Assembly (NCBI GenBank): GCA_963800255.1
Contig: CAWDAK010000027.1
Coordinates: forward strand, 24,532-88,531
Direction: 5' to 3'
From: DATFVA01 sp963800255
Lineage (GTDB): Bacteria; Bacteroidota; Ignavibacteria; Ignavibacteriales; Ignavibacteriaceae
Length of the DNA stretch: 64,000 bases
Shown: piece by piece, positions 43,455 to 52,594 of the stretch
Layout of the letters: each line of letters starts with the position of its first letter
How positions within the stretch are numbered: the stretch's first letter is position 1
The notes under the pieces: generated by a model
Told to the model about the DNA's origin: nothing
Seen by the model: the letters and a program-made list of their open reading frames with translations, nothing else
Database searches by the model: none
Position numbers and translations under genes: made by a program

Positions 43455-44492
43455 ATGCATAATCTATCTCATTCAATAATGTTTTTAATAATTCTGACAA
43501 TCTGCTTTGCGGATCAGGATATTTATTCTCAGAACGTTTCAAAAACCGGTACCACCTCGGCTTCATTCCTTGAAATAGGAGTGGGTGCTGCTGCAAATGG
43601 AATGGGCGGTGCATTCGTAGGACGTGCAGATGACGCTTCGGCACTGTACTGGAATGTGGGAGGGATTGCTTCCCGTGAACGTAATGAGGTTATTCTCGTC
43701 CATACAAACTGGATTGCAGATACAAGATTTGATTTTGCAGGTTTGGTCTTGAATCTGGGAGATTTTGGAAATATCGGGTTAAGCTTTACTTCATTATCAA
43801 TGGCGGATATGAAAGTCAGGACAGTTGAACAGCCCGAAGGAACCGGAGAATTTTTTAGTGCCGGAGATATTGCTGTTGGTGTTTCATACGCGAGGTATTT
43901 GACCGACAGGTTTTCCGTGGGTCTTACAGCAAAATATATTCAGCAGTCTATCTGGCACATGAATGCCTCTGCTTTTGCTATTGATGCCGGTACTGTATTC
44001 AGAACAGATCTTCTCGGAGGATTGACAATTGGTGCAGTCCTCTCAAATTTCGGTACCCCGATGAGGCTGCAGGGGAGAGACGCAAGATATTTTATAAGAG
44101 TTGATGAAACAAAGCAGGGTTCAAATTCTAATATACCTGTTAATATCGACCTTGACTCATGGGATCTTCCTCTGTATTTCCAGATTGGTGTCTCATCTCC
44201 GGTGTTTGATTATGAAGATTACAAAATGTTTGTATCTGCGGATGCCATCGTTCCGAACAATGATTACCAGAGTGTTAATGCGGGTGCTGAATTTACATTT
44301 ATGGATGTATTATCCTTAAGAGCAGGTTATAATTCATTATTCCTGCCTGATGCCGAAGGAGGTTTGTCGCTTGGTGTAGGAGTAAATTCGCAGATGCTTT
44401 TAAGTGTAGCCACAGTTTATTTCGATTATGCTTTCAGAGATTTTGGAAGACTGGATAATGTTCATAATTTTTCAATCGGGATAAAGTTTTAA
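43455..44492 (+). CDS. PorV/PorQ family outer membrane protein
   Basis: 345 residues from ATG 43455, with AAGAGGA just upstream. Signal peptide (ends DIYSQ). The family signature is SASFLEIGVGAAANGMGGAFVGRADDASALYWNVGGIA. The C-terminal beta strands end in FSIGIKF. FadL-like barrel. PorV is the T9SS shuttle that carries cargo from translocon to attachment complex, while other members have unknown roles. Its place directly after the receptor and the large secreted protein suggests it handles export or anchoring of that protein. Confidence 0.9.
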   Translation: MHNLSHSIMFLIILTICFADQDIYSQNVSKTGTTSASFLEIGVGAAANGMGGAFVGRADDASALYWNVGGIASRERNEVILVHTNWIADTRFDFAGLVLNLGDFGNIGLSFTSLSMADMKVRTVEQPEGTGEFFSAGDIAVGVSYARYLTDRFSVGLTAKYIQQSIWHMNASAFAIDAGTVFRTDLLGGLTIGAVLSNFGTPMRLQGRDARYFIRVDETKQGSNSNIPVNIDLDSWDLPLYFQIGVSSPVFDYEDYKMFVSADAIVPNNDYQSVNAGAEFTFMDVLSLRAGYNSLFLPDAEGGLSLGVGVNSQMLLSVATVYFDYAFRDFGRLDNVHNFSIGIKF

Positions 44493-44524
44493 TCTCTTTT
44501 TCTATAATAATGTAACGTCTTGAT

Positions 44525-46045
44525 ATGAAAACGAAAATTTTCTTATTCCTGTTTTTTTTGTTTTACCCGGGTTACATCTTTTCCCAGGATTTATTCTACG
44601 AATCAAATCATGATAATATCAGTAAAGAAGATATAGTTGCACGAATTGATACTATTTCAGTCACCGCTGAAGAATTTTTTTATTCATATGAATTTGGTCC
44701 CGCTTTTCCAAAAAGGGAAAGCGACTCAAAGTCGGTTCATTTAAAATATCTTATTGACGAGAAACTCCTCGCGCTGGAAGGATACAAATCCGGTGTGTTA
44801 AAGCAGGATGACGTAAAGGGAATGTATGAAGACTTTAAGTCGGACCTTGCTGCCGAGGAAATGTTCAGACAGGAGATACTGCCTAAGGTGCAAATTTCCG
44901 AAGACGAGATAGACAGGGTTACCGAAAAAAAACTTATAGAATATGATATAAGGTGGCTGTACAGTAAAGACGAAAATTCTGCTGAAAATCTTTTAAAGCA
45001 GTTAAAAGAGGGTGTGTTATTTGATTCCTTATTCAATGCCCAGCTTAATGATTCGGTATTTAGTAACGACAGGCAGATGACTAGTTCCCTGTATGATATA
45101 TACATGAAGAATCCACTTCTTGCAGGCATACTTGATACGCTGAAATCCGGAGTTATTCCCCCTCCTGTTCATACCGATGACGGATGGTATATTATCAAAG
45201 TGGATGATATTAAAACAAATATGATTACAGGTGAAGCTGAAATAAATAAGCTCCGGAAAGAATCAGCTGAGGGAATCCAAAAAAGCAAGATGGGAATGAT
45301 GTCAGATGAATATGTTAGAGACCTTTTTGATTCTGAAAAACCTGTTATCAAACGGGATGCTTTTATTTTTCTAAGATCCTACCTGGGCAGGTTTGTGCTA
45401 GATCCTGGTAAGTATTCTGAATGGGGACTTGATGTCAAACTGGATTCAGCACTCTCAATACTTGGTCTTAATCACGGCGACACCTACCCCGGTATAACTT
45501 TGGTAACGGGAGAGACCCGAAAGTTTTCCATGGATGAATTTATTGAATGGTACAGGGACAGGGCGGAGTATATTAAATTTTCTGAATCTGACCTCAGCAG
45601 CTTTTCCAGGTCGCTTGAGAATATGATCTGGCTGATGGTGAGGGACAGGATGCTTGGAGAAACAGCTGCTCAGAAAAGTTACGATAATAACCCCTGGGTA
45701 AAGAAACAGGCCTCTTGGTGGAAGGATAAAATATCGTACAGCGCTTACCGGAACCAGCTTCAAAAATCAATAAAGCTTTCCTCAAATGAAATCAACCTTG
45801 TAAAAGAGAATAAAAAATCGGAATCCGATATTATGAGTGAAGAACTTTCAAAAAAGCTTCTTCATAAAGTTCTCGAGCTCAGGGAGGAACATAAAGTTGT
45901 TATCAATAAAGCCATCCTTGATAAAATTAATGTATCATCTGAAAATGATAAAAAAGCCATCGATATCTACTTTATCAAAAAAGGCAGTCTGATCCCGAGA
46001 ACATTATTCCCGTCAATTGATAATGACTGGAACAACTGGGAATAA
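44525..46045 (+). CDS. Periplasmic parvulin-like peptidyl-prolyl isomerase
   Basis: 506 residues. Signal peptide (ends YIFSQ). SurA/PrsA-like chaperone region (IVARIDTISVTAEEFFYSYEFG, HLKYLIDEKLLALEGYK), then a parvulin-type domain ~135-230 (ENLLKQLKEGVLFDSL to PPPVHTDDGWYIIKVDDI). The C-terminal half is helical and not recognised. It is probably a folding helper for outer membrane proteins encoded just upstream. A dedicated copy inside a sugar locus is unusual. Confidence 0.8.
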   Translation: MKTKIFLFLFFLFYPGYIFSQDLFYESNHDNISKEDIVARIDTISVTAEEFFYSYEFGPAFPKRESDSKSVHLKYLIDEKLLALEGYKSGVLKQDDVKGMYEDFKSDLAAEEMFRQEILPKVQISEDEIDRVTEKKLIEYDIRWLYSKDENSAENLLKQLKEGVLFDSLFNAQLNDSVFSNDRQMTSSLYDIYMKNPLLAGILDTLKSGVIPPPVHTDDGWYIIKVDDIKTNMITGEAEINKLRKESAEGIQKSKMGMMSDEYVRDLFDSEKPVIKRDAFIFLRSYLGRFVLDPGKYSEWGLDVKLDSALSILGLNHGDTYPGITLVTGETRKFSMDEFIEWYRDRAEYIKFSESDLSSFSRSLENMIWLMVRDRMLGETAAQKSYDNNPWVKKQASWWKDKISYSAYRNQLQKSIKLSSNEINLVKENKKSESDIMSEELSKKLLHKVLELREEHKVVINKAILDKINVSSENDKKAIDIYFIKKGSLIPRTLFPSIDNDWNNWE

Positions 46046-46047
46046 TA

Positions 46048-47337
46048 ATGAAAAAACTGTTTCTAACCATACTCATTCCGGCTGTTATCATGCTTCTGAG
46101 CAGCTGCGGCAGTGATAATAACAGGGGTGATAAGCTGCTTTACTGGTGTTCCAATAATACCGACGAAATAACTTTTGCAAAAGTGCGTACAGACGAATGG
46201 AATAAAGGCAATCCTGAACACCAGGTAAAATATCAGCCCGTACCGGAAGGACGTTCAAGTGAGGAGATCATTCTGGCTGCCGTGGTTGGCAATACTACTC
46301 CTGATATCTATTCTAACATGTGGCAGGGTGATGTTGAAGCATATGCGCAGGCAGGAGTGCTGGTTGCGCTCGATAGTATACCGGGGTTTCTGGATTTTAT
46401 GTACAGCCGGTGCGACAGTGCGGTGATAAGGGAAATTACATCTAACGACGGGCATATATACCAGGTTCCATGGAAGATAAATCCTATTATGCTGATTTAT
46501 AATGTTAATATTATAAACAACCTGGGATTATCGGGACCGCCGCACACCTACGATGAATTTTTTGATGCTTCGCAAAAATTTCAGAAGGATCTCAATGGAG
46601 ATGGCTACGTCGATAGATGGTTCGGATATTCGGAAGTACTTGTAACCTGGTGGCAGAGGTTTTTTGATTTTTATCCTCTCTATCTTGCAGCATCGGGCGG
46701 AGCGCCGCTTGTTCAGGCTGACAGGGCCGTTTTTGATAATAAGTATGCTGTAGAAGTATTCAGGTTTCTCCAGACATTATACCGGAAAAAATATTTTGCA
46801 AAAGAGCAGCTGAGTGCCAGGCAGGATCCATTTTTAGATGGCGTAATTGCTACGAGATTTACGGGGCCCTGGGAGATAGCACACGCTGAAAAGTACAAGC
46901 CTGAAGGGTTTCATTATGAATATACTACCATGCCTGTACCTGACGACCATGAAGGTCCTGCCTATACATATTGTGATCCGAAGAATATAGTAATATTTAA
47001 AAGCTGCAAATATCCGGTAGAGGCGTGGAATTATATAAAAAAACTGATTGATAAAGAAGCAGACCTTCAGCTGCTTGAAATAACCAACCAGCTTCCAAGG
47101 AGAAAGGAACTGGAGAAGGATTCTTTTTTCACAAGCTATTTCAAAAAAAATCCCAGGATGAAGATATTCGCAGCCCAGGCAAAATATGTAAGGGGAACGG
47201 ATGCCTCGCCCGTACTCAAGGAAGTTTTCGATTTAATCTCACAGCAGTATGAAGCCTGCGTTATATACGGACAGAAAACTCCAGAGCAGGCCGTGAAAGA
47301 TGCTTCGGACGCGGTGAACTTATTATTTATCAAATAG
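46048..47337 (+). CDS. Sugar ABC transporter substrate-binding lipoprotein
   Basis: 429 residues. Lipoprotein signal with lipobox LSSC (Cys20). Family 1 extracellular solute-binding fold: TPDIYSNMWQGDVEAYAQAGVLVAL, GHIYQVPWKINPIMLIYNVNII, RWFGYSEVLVTWW, GVIATRFTGPWEIAHAEKYKPEGF. Aromatic residues suit an oligosaccharide ligand. It delivers the sugar to the two permeases that follow. It starts 2 bp after the isomerase stop. Confidence 0.92.
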   Translation: MKKLFLTILIPAVIMLLSSCGSDNNRGDKLLYWCSNNTDEITFAKVRTDEWNKGNPEHQVKYQPVPEGRSSEEIILAAVVGNTTPDIYSNMWQGDVEAYAQAGVLVALDSIPGFLDFMYSRCDSAVIREITSNDGHIYQVPWKINPIMLIYNVNIINNLGLSGPPHTYDEFFDASQKFQKDLNGDGYVDRWFGYSEVLVTWWQRFFDFYPLYLAASGGAPLVQADRAVFDNKYAVEVFRFLQTLYRKKYFAKEQLSARQDPFLDGVIATRFTGPWEIAHAEKYKPEGFHYEYTTMPVPDDHEGPAYTYCDPKNIVIFKSCKYPVEAWNYIKKLIDKEADLQLLEITNQLPRRKELEKDSFFTSYFKKNPRMKIFAAQAKYVRGTDASPVLKEVFDLISQQYEACVIYGQKTPEQAVKDASDAVNLLFIK

Positions 47338-47348
47338 ATTTATTATAA

Positions 47349-48209
47349 ATGATCAACAGAAAGAAAATACTGCCTTACCTTCTTGTTTCGCCATACATAG
47401 TGCATTTCCTGCTTTTTGTTTCATTCCCGGTTATCTTTTCGATTGTGCTGACTTTCCATAAATGGAATATAATTTCGCCGATGGAGTATTCAGGGTTAAC
47501 GAATTATATTAAAATGTTCAACGATAAAACATTTTTTATATCGATCTTCAATACACTAATATTCCTTGTAATCCATATCCCTTTACAAATTATTGTTGCG
47601 CTGTTCCTTGCTGAGGTTTTAAATCAGAATATAAAGCTGAGAGGACTTTTCAGGGGATCTTTCTTTCTGCCTGTAATTGTCTCCGGTGTTGTGGTATCAA
47701 TGTTATGGCAGCAGCTTTACGGCTTCGATACCGGGCTGCTTAACAGGCTTTTAACATCAATAGGACTTGGTAAGGTCGGCTGGTTAATAGATCCAAAAGC
47801 AGCTATGCCTTCAATAGCCCTGATGGCAACATGGAAAAATGTAGGACTTTATATAATATTATTCCTGGTAGGGCTTCAGACCGTTCCGGCTCAATATTAC
47901 GAGGCGGCTGACCTTGAGGGAGCGACCCATCTCCAGAAGTTCTTTAAGATAACGCTGCCGATGATAAACCCCACGATATTTATGGTAGTCATTCTTTCTA
48001 CAATCGGCGGGTTCTCGCTTTTTATTGAACCATACATAATGACCGGGGGTGGCCCTCTTAACAGCACCATGTCGGCTGTGTTATACATATATAAACAGGG
48101 CTTCTTTTATTATCATATGGGATATGCGGCTGCACTGGGATTGTTTTTTGCCCTGATCATTCTGGCAGTAATTGTAATTCAGAAAAAGTTCATTGAGACG
48201 AACAATTGA
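47349..48209 (+). CDS. Sugar ABC transporter permease, MalF-type
   Basis: 286 residues with six predicted helices. The EAA loop that contacts the ATPase is readable: YYEAADLEGATHLQKFFKITLPMINPTIF. The N-terminus KKILPYLLVSPYIVHFLLFVSFPVIFSI is typical of CUT1 permeases. Its stop overlaps the start of the second permease. Confidence 0.93.
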   Translation: MINRKKILPYLLVSPYIVHFLLFVSFPVIFSIVLTFHKWNIISPMEYSGLTNYIKMFNDKTFFISIFNTLIFLVIHIPLQIIVALFLAEVLNQNIKLRGLFRGSFFLPVIVSGVVVSMLWQQLYGFDTGLLNRLLTSIGLGKVGWLIDPKAAMPSIALMATWKNVGLYIILFLVGLQTVPAQYYEAADLEGATHLQKFFKITLPMINPTIFMVVILSTIGGFSLFIEPYIMTGGGPLNSTMSAVLYIYKQGFFYYHMGYAAALGLFFALIILAVIVIQKKFIETNN

Positions 48210-49024
48210 GATATATTAAAAAAATATTGTTCTATTCTGCGCTTTCAATCAGCGCCTTGATTTTTGTCTACCCTTTCTATTGGATGGTGATGGGATCACT
48301 TTCTCCTGAGAATGAGATCGGAAGTCTGACCCTGCTTCCGCATTCATTAACAATTAGCAGTTATTCCCAGATGTTCGATAAGATCCCCATCCTTGGTGCG
48401 TTTGTAAACAGTATTATTGTTTCGCTTTCTATCACTTTAGGTGTACTGGTTTTCGGGTCAATGATAGGATATGCCCTTGCCAAACTTCAGTTCAAAGGCA
48501 GGGAGCTGATCTTTTATATAATAATTTTTACTATGACGCTGCCGTTCCAGATAACCCTGATACCGCAGTACATCATTATGGTAAAATTCGGATGGATTGA
48601 TACTTACCTTGCATTGATAGTACCATATCTCGTGAATGCACTTAGCATTATTATGTTCAGGCAGTATTTCAAGACGATACCTGACAGTCTGATTGACGCG
48701 GCAAGAATAGACGGCTGTAACGAACTGCAGATAATATTCAGGATATTATGGCCGAATTCCATGCCCGCAATCATAACTATTGCCATCATTACTTTTATGG
48801 CTTCATGGAATGAGGTGCTCTGGCCGCTGATAGTTATACGTGATGAGAGCTTAATGACCATGCCGCAGCTTGTAACCTTATTTTCTGTAGGAGGCAGAGC
48901 CGATTCACAGCTCGGGGTAAAACTTGCTTCGGCGGTAGTACTGGCCCTTCCCATAGTTTTAGCATATCTCTTTTTTCAGAAATATTTTATACAAAGTATG
49001 ACTTCAACCGGTTTAAAAGAATAG
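48206..49024 (+). CDS. Sugar ABC transporter permease, MalG-type
   Basis: 272 residues with six helices, starting at a TTG that overlaps the preceding stop by 4 bases. EAA loop: LIDAARIDGCNELQIIFRILWPNSMPAII. Partner of the MalF-type permease. No ATPase gene lies in the window, so energy must come from a shared MsiK/UgpC-type ATPase encoded elsewhere. Confidence 0.93.
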   Translation: MRYIKKILFYSALSISALIFVYPFYWMVMGSLSPENEIGSLTLLPHSLTISSYSQMFDKIPILGAFVNSIIVSLSITLGVLVFGSMIGYALAKLQFKGRELIFYIIIFTMTLPFQITLIPQYIIMVKFGWIDTYLALIVPYLVNALSIIMFRQYFKTIPDSLIDAARIDGCNELQIIFRILWPNSMPAIITIAIITFMASWNEVLWPLIVIRDESLMTMPQLVTLFSVGGRADSQLGVKLASAVVLALPIVLAYLFFQKYFIQSMTSTGLKE

Positions 49025-49031
49025 GGAAACA

Positions 49032-49121
49032 ATGAAATTTGTAAAAACGAAGTTTGAGAGCCCTTTAAGCAGGACTATAAAAGCAGAGGAAATAATGGAG
49101 TATTATAAATGGATAAAATAA
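49032..49121 (+). CDS. Possible 29-residue small ORF before the first GH130 gene
   Basis: ATG 49032 follows AGGGAA with good spacing and encodes a Lys-rich peptide, MKFVKTKFESPLSRTIKAEE plus nine residues. It overlaps the GH130 start by 13 bases. No family is recognised. It may act in translational coupling or be chance. Confidence 0.25.
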   Translation: MKFVKTKFESPLSRTIKAEEIMEYYKWIK

Positions 49122-50015
49122 TTAAGTATGAGGGTAATCCTATACTGACGAAAGATGATGTTCCGTTTCGTGTTAATTCAATCTTTAATGCAGGCGCTGT
49201 GAAAATAAATGATAAATACCTTCTTCTCTGTAGAACTGAAATGCCGGATGGAAGATCATCATTTACACAGGCTGAAAGTTCAGATGGAATAAAGTTTACT
49301 GTTTCAAGCAAATTATGTTTAACGCCGCAGGATCATAAGGACTGCTTTGAATACGTGGAATGGGGCATTGAAGATCCACGGATAACTCCTATAGATGGTA
49401 AATATTATATAACCTATACCGGGTATTCACAATTTCAGCCGCTTGTTGTTCTGGCGGAAACGAAAGATTTCAAAGATTTCACAATTCATGGTCCCATCAG
49501 CGAACCTTCCAATAAAGACTGCACTCTTTTCCCTGAGAAGATAGACGGTTACTACTGGAAGATCGACAGACCCTCTGCAGGAACCAGGAAAGACATATGG
49601 ATAAGTAAAAGTCCCGATCTAATTCACTGGGGCGCACCGCGTTTATTGATGCAGCCCCTGCCCGGTACCTGGGAAGCAGACAAAATTGGTTCCTCAAGCA
49701 ATCCCATAAAGACTGAAGAAGGGATGGCTCATGCTTTATCATGGAGTCAGGGAATTTCCTGCCAGCTCTATTTATAAGCTGGGGGCTGTTCTGCTTGATT
49801 CAGAAAAGCCATGGGTTGTGAAGGGGAGAACCCGCGAACCGATAATTGCACCGGATCTTGATTATGAAAGATCGGGTGATGTTGTGAACGTTGTTTTTTC
49901 TAACGGGTGGATTATGGAACCTGACGGAGAAATTAAGATTTATTATTCCGGGGCCGACAGCAATGTTTGCCTCGCAGTTACTTCGAAGGATCATTTATTA
50001 TCACTCTGTCTTTAG
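49109..50015 (+). pseudogene. GH130 beta-mannoside phosphorylase-like enzyme, interrupted by one frameshift
   Basis: Two frames form one ~301-residue GH130 protein. It begins DKIIKYEGNPILTKDDVPF, has the catalytic aspartate D89 in WGIEDPRIT and the DCTLFPEKIDGYY stretch, and ends VCLAVTSKDHLLSL. Removing one G from the GGG at 49721-49723 joins them as EEGWLMLYHGVREFPASSIYKLG, exactly the family sequence. The family cleaves beta-mannosyl linkages with phosphate, or by hydrolysis in some members, in the cytosol. No signal peptide is present, consistent with action on imported sugars. It is either a sequence error or a recent loss. GGAG 8 bases before the ATG supports the start. Confidence 0.88.
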
Positions 50016-50017
50016 GA

Positions 50018-51310
50018 ATGAAAAACTTGAGAACAATATTTTTAGCTTCAGTCATTTTAATAATGATATCTTCCTGTGAGTCGGCTGAAACCCTTTCACC
50101 CGGCGGAAGTTCGCTTGTTAATACTTCTCACCTCGATTCACTTTATGAAGAGATAAATGTAAACGGCACCCTGATGGGGATAATTCATATATACAGCGAT
50201 TATCCCGGTTATAAATGGGTTTCTGATGATGATGAAGGTGCGGCTTGTGTTGATGATGCCGCCCGGGCTGCTGTATTATACCTGGGAGAATATGATTTAA
50301 GAAAGGATGCTGGCTCACTTTTAAAAGCGGAAAGACTTATTGAATTTCTGCTGTATATGCAGTCGGATAACGGTTTCTTTTATAATTTCATATTTGACGA
50401 TCATTCTATAAACAAAACCCACAAGAATAGTATTAACCAGGCAGGGTGGTGGAGCTGGCGTGCCATGTGGGCTCTTTCAGAAGGGTATAACGTTCTTAAA
50501 AAACTTGAACCCGTTTTATCAGGAAAAATTGCCGCCGCCTTAAAAAGTTCTATTAGTGCTGCAGAAGGATATTTTCCTGATCAGGAAGAAACCGAAAACA
50601 TTCACGGTATAGAAGTTCCACGGTGGCTTCCGGATGGAAGTGCATCCGACCAGGCTGCTGTTCTGCTGCTTGCATTGGAGAATGTTTATGAGCAGACGAA
50701 TGATTCCGGCATCCTCCGGTTAGCCGGCAAATTATGCAACGGCATCCTTATGATGCAGAAAGGCGGACCTGGAGAAGTTCCTTACGGTGCTATACTGAGC
50801 TGGCAGAATGTCTGGCATGCTTACGGCAGCAGTCAATCCTATGCCATGTTAAAAGCATCCGGGATGCTGAAAAGAAGCGACATTAAGTCGGCTGCATTGA
50901 AGGAAATCAATTCTTTTTATGATTACCTGCTTAATAACAACTATTACAACAGCTTTGAGATCATGAATGACAGCAGCGGCGTTGTTTTCACGAAACAGGA
51001 TAAATTTTCCCAGATTGCCTACGGCATCAGACCTATGATTTTTGCATCCCTTGAAGCATTTTCTTTGACAGGAGATTCTATTTATAAATCAAAGGCCATG
51101 GAGATCGCCGGATGGTTTTTCGGGAATAACCCTGCGCATGCCCGGATGTATAACCCTTCAGACGGAATCTGTTTTGATGGAATAAATTCAGAGAATGAAA
51201 TCAATTTAAACTCGGGAGCCGAATCTACAATTGAGGCTCTGCTGTCAATGCAGATGCTGGAAAGATTTGGCCTCACCAAAGAAGATATTTTGAAACCCGG
51301 AACGGAATAA
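50018..51310 (+). CDS. Lipoprotein with (alpha/alpha) toroid-like glycosidase fold, unknown specificity
   Basis: 430 residues from ATG 50018 (TTTAGGA upstream), since a lipoprotein signal with lipobox ISSC (Cys20) begins there. Repeated helix pairs with Asp/Trp-rich loops (WVSDDDEGAACVDDAARAAVLYL, NQAGWWSWRAMWALSEGY, RWLPDGSASDQAAVLLLAL, SQIAYGIRPMIFASLEAF) resemble six-hairpin glycosidases. Candidate catalytic acids are in DDDEGAACVDD. It is placed between the two GH130 genes and starts 2 bp after the first ends. Presumed periplasmic or outer-membrane-anchored sugar-processing protein. Confidence 0.7.
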   Translation: MKNLRTIFLASVILIMISSCESAETLSPGGSSLVNTSHLDSLYEEINVNGTLMGIIHIYSDYPGYKWVSDDDEGAACVDDAARAAVLYLGEYDLRKDAGSLLKAERLIEFLLYMQSDNGFFYNFIFDDHSINKTHKNSINQAGWWSWRAMWALSEGYNVLKKLEPVLSGKIAAALKSSISAAEGYFPDQEETENIHGIEVPRWLPDGSASDQAAVLLLALENVYEQTNDSGILRLAGKLCNGILMMQKGGPGEVPYGAILSWQNVWHAYGSSQSYAMLKASGMLKRSDIKSAALKEINSFYDYLLNNNYYNSFEIMNDSSGVVFTKQDKFSQIAYGIRPMIFASLEAFSLTGDSIYKSKAMEIAGWFFGNNPAHARMYNPSDGICFDGINSENEINLNSGAESTIEALLSMQMLERFGLTKEDILKPGTE

Positions 51311-51318
51311 CCTTGAAT

Positions 51319-52587
51319 ATGAAACTAGAAAAGACACATTTGCTTTTAAAGCCCAACCCGGAAAGAGTCCTGCTAAGAGCAATGGAACCTGCATCAGAAA
51401 ATCAGAAAATGAATATCATTGCAAGGATACATAAACTTGGCTACGAAGAATTAAATAACGAATTGGAGAAAGTGAGAAGTGAATTTGGCTCCAGGCACAG
51501 GGATACCGAAGAATTTTTCATGAGAAGGTATAACCAGCTGTCATCATATATTTCTGATAGAGAAGAATTAAGCCGTGAAAGAAAACTTTTAATTGGCTCA
51601 TCATTTTCAATGGAATATTCGGTTGAATCGGCTGCCTTGTTTAATCCCTCTGTTATATGGCATCCTGATCAATCGGGACTTCCGGCGGGGAGTAAAAGGT
51701 TTATATTAAGTCTTCGTGCTGTAGGCGAGGGGCATATCTCTTCGATTGTTTTCCGGACAGGTACTCTTGATTCTAAAAATATAGTAGATGTTGAAGATCC
51801 GGGCAGATTCATTTCTTCTCCGGCTGTTCAATCCGGTAGGACCTCAGATACTCCGGGTTTGGAGTACGAAATTTATTATGGAGAAGATATTCCTTTATCA
51901 GAGAGGATTATTTTTCCCGGAAGTCCTGCTGAATCCAACGGAGTAGAGGACGCAAGGTTTGTAGAATTTACTGAAGATGATGGAAGCGTTTCATACTATG
52001 CTACTTATACAGCTTATGATGGGAAAAAAATACAATCGCAGCTTCTGGAGACAAAAGACTTGCTGCATTTTAAGGTCAATAAAATTTTAGGATCGGAAGC
52101 ACAAAATAAAGGAATGGCGCTTTTCCCGCGAAAGGTTAATGGTAAATATGTTATGCTTTCAAGGCAGGACAATGAAAACAATTACATAATGTTTTCCGAT
52201 GATCTGCTTACCTGGAATTCAAAAACATTGTTATCCTCACCTGTTTTCCCATGGGAGCTTGTTCAGCAGGGTAACTGCGGCTCGCCTGTTGAAACTGAAG
52301 AGGGATGGCTGATGCTTACGCACGGTGTAGGTCCCGTCAGGAAGTACTGCATTGGTGCGATGCTTCTGGATCGTAATGATCCGGCTCGGGTAATAGGCCG
52401 CCTTAGAGATCCTCTAATAAGTGCTGATGAAGAGGAAAGAGAAGGATACGTTCCAAATGTAGTATATACCTGCGGCAGCATTGTGAAGGATGGAGAATTA
52501 ATTATTCCCTATGCCGTATCAGATTATGCCGGCAGCTTCGCAAAAGTCAGTCTTGAAGCCCTGTTAAAAGAATTAAAATCCGAATGA
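51319..52587 (+). CDS. GH130 family glycoside phosphorylase/hydrolase (longer subgroup)
   Basis: 422 residues from ATG 51319; TTG at 51313 is an equally possible start. An N-terminal helical extension of ~90 residues (IARIHKLGYEELNNELEKV) precedes the five-bladed propeller. Family motifs: AALFNPSVIWHPD, NGVEDARFVEF with the catalytic aspartate, KGMALFPRKVNGKYVMLSR, GNCGSPVETEEGWLMLTHGVGPVRKYCIGAMLLD. The architecture matches the GH130 group with the helical N-terminus, which includes mannan-active members. No signal peptide, so cytosolic. It is distinct from the shorter GH130 upstream, suggesting two linkages or chain lengths are handled. Confidence 0.9.
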   Translation: MKLEKTHLLLKPNPERVLLRAMEPASENQKMNIIARIHKLGYEELNNELEKVRSEFGSRHRDTEEFFMRRYNQLSSYISDREELSRERKLLIGSSFSMEYSVESAALFNPSVIWHPDQSGLPAGSKRFILSLRAVGEGHISSIVFRTGTLDSKNIVDVEDPGRFISSPAVQSGRTSDTPGLEYEIYYGEDIPLSERIIFPGSPAESNGVEDARFVEFTEDDGSVSYYATYTAYDGKKIQSQLLETKDLLHFKVNKILGSEAQNKGMALFPRKVNGKYVMLSRQDNENNYIMFSDDLLTWNSKTLLSSPVFPWELVQQGNCGSPVETEEGWLMLTHGVGPVRKYCIGAMLLDRNDPARVIGRLRDPLISADEEEREGYVPNVVYTCGSIVKDGELIIPYAVSDYAGSFAKVSLEALLKELKSE

Positions 52588-52594
52588 GGTTAAT

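Noticed and set aside
37442..46045. Calling the receptor region a standard SusC/SusD pair
   Set aside because: The receptor has SusC-like layout, but none of the following proteins shows a SusD-type lipoprotein signal or TPR-like helical fold.
49715..49730. Programmed ribosomal frameshifting in the GH130 gene
   Set aside because: There is no slippery heptamer, stop-associated signal or hairpin, and three other +1 shifts in the window share no motif, so an error or mutation is simpler.
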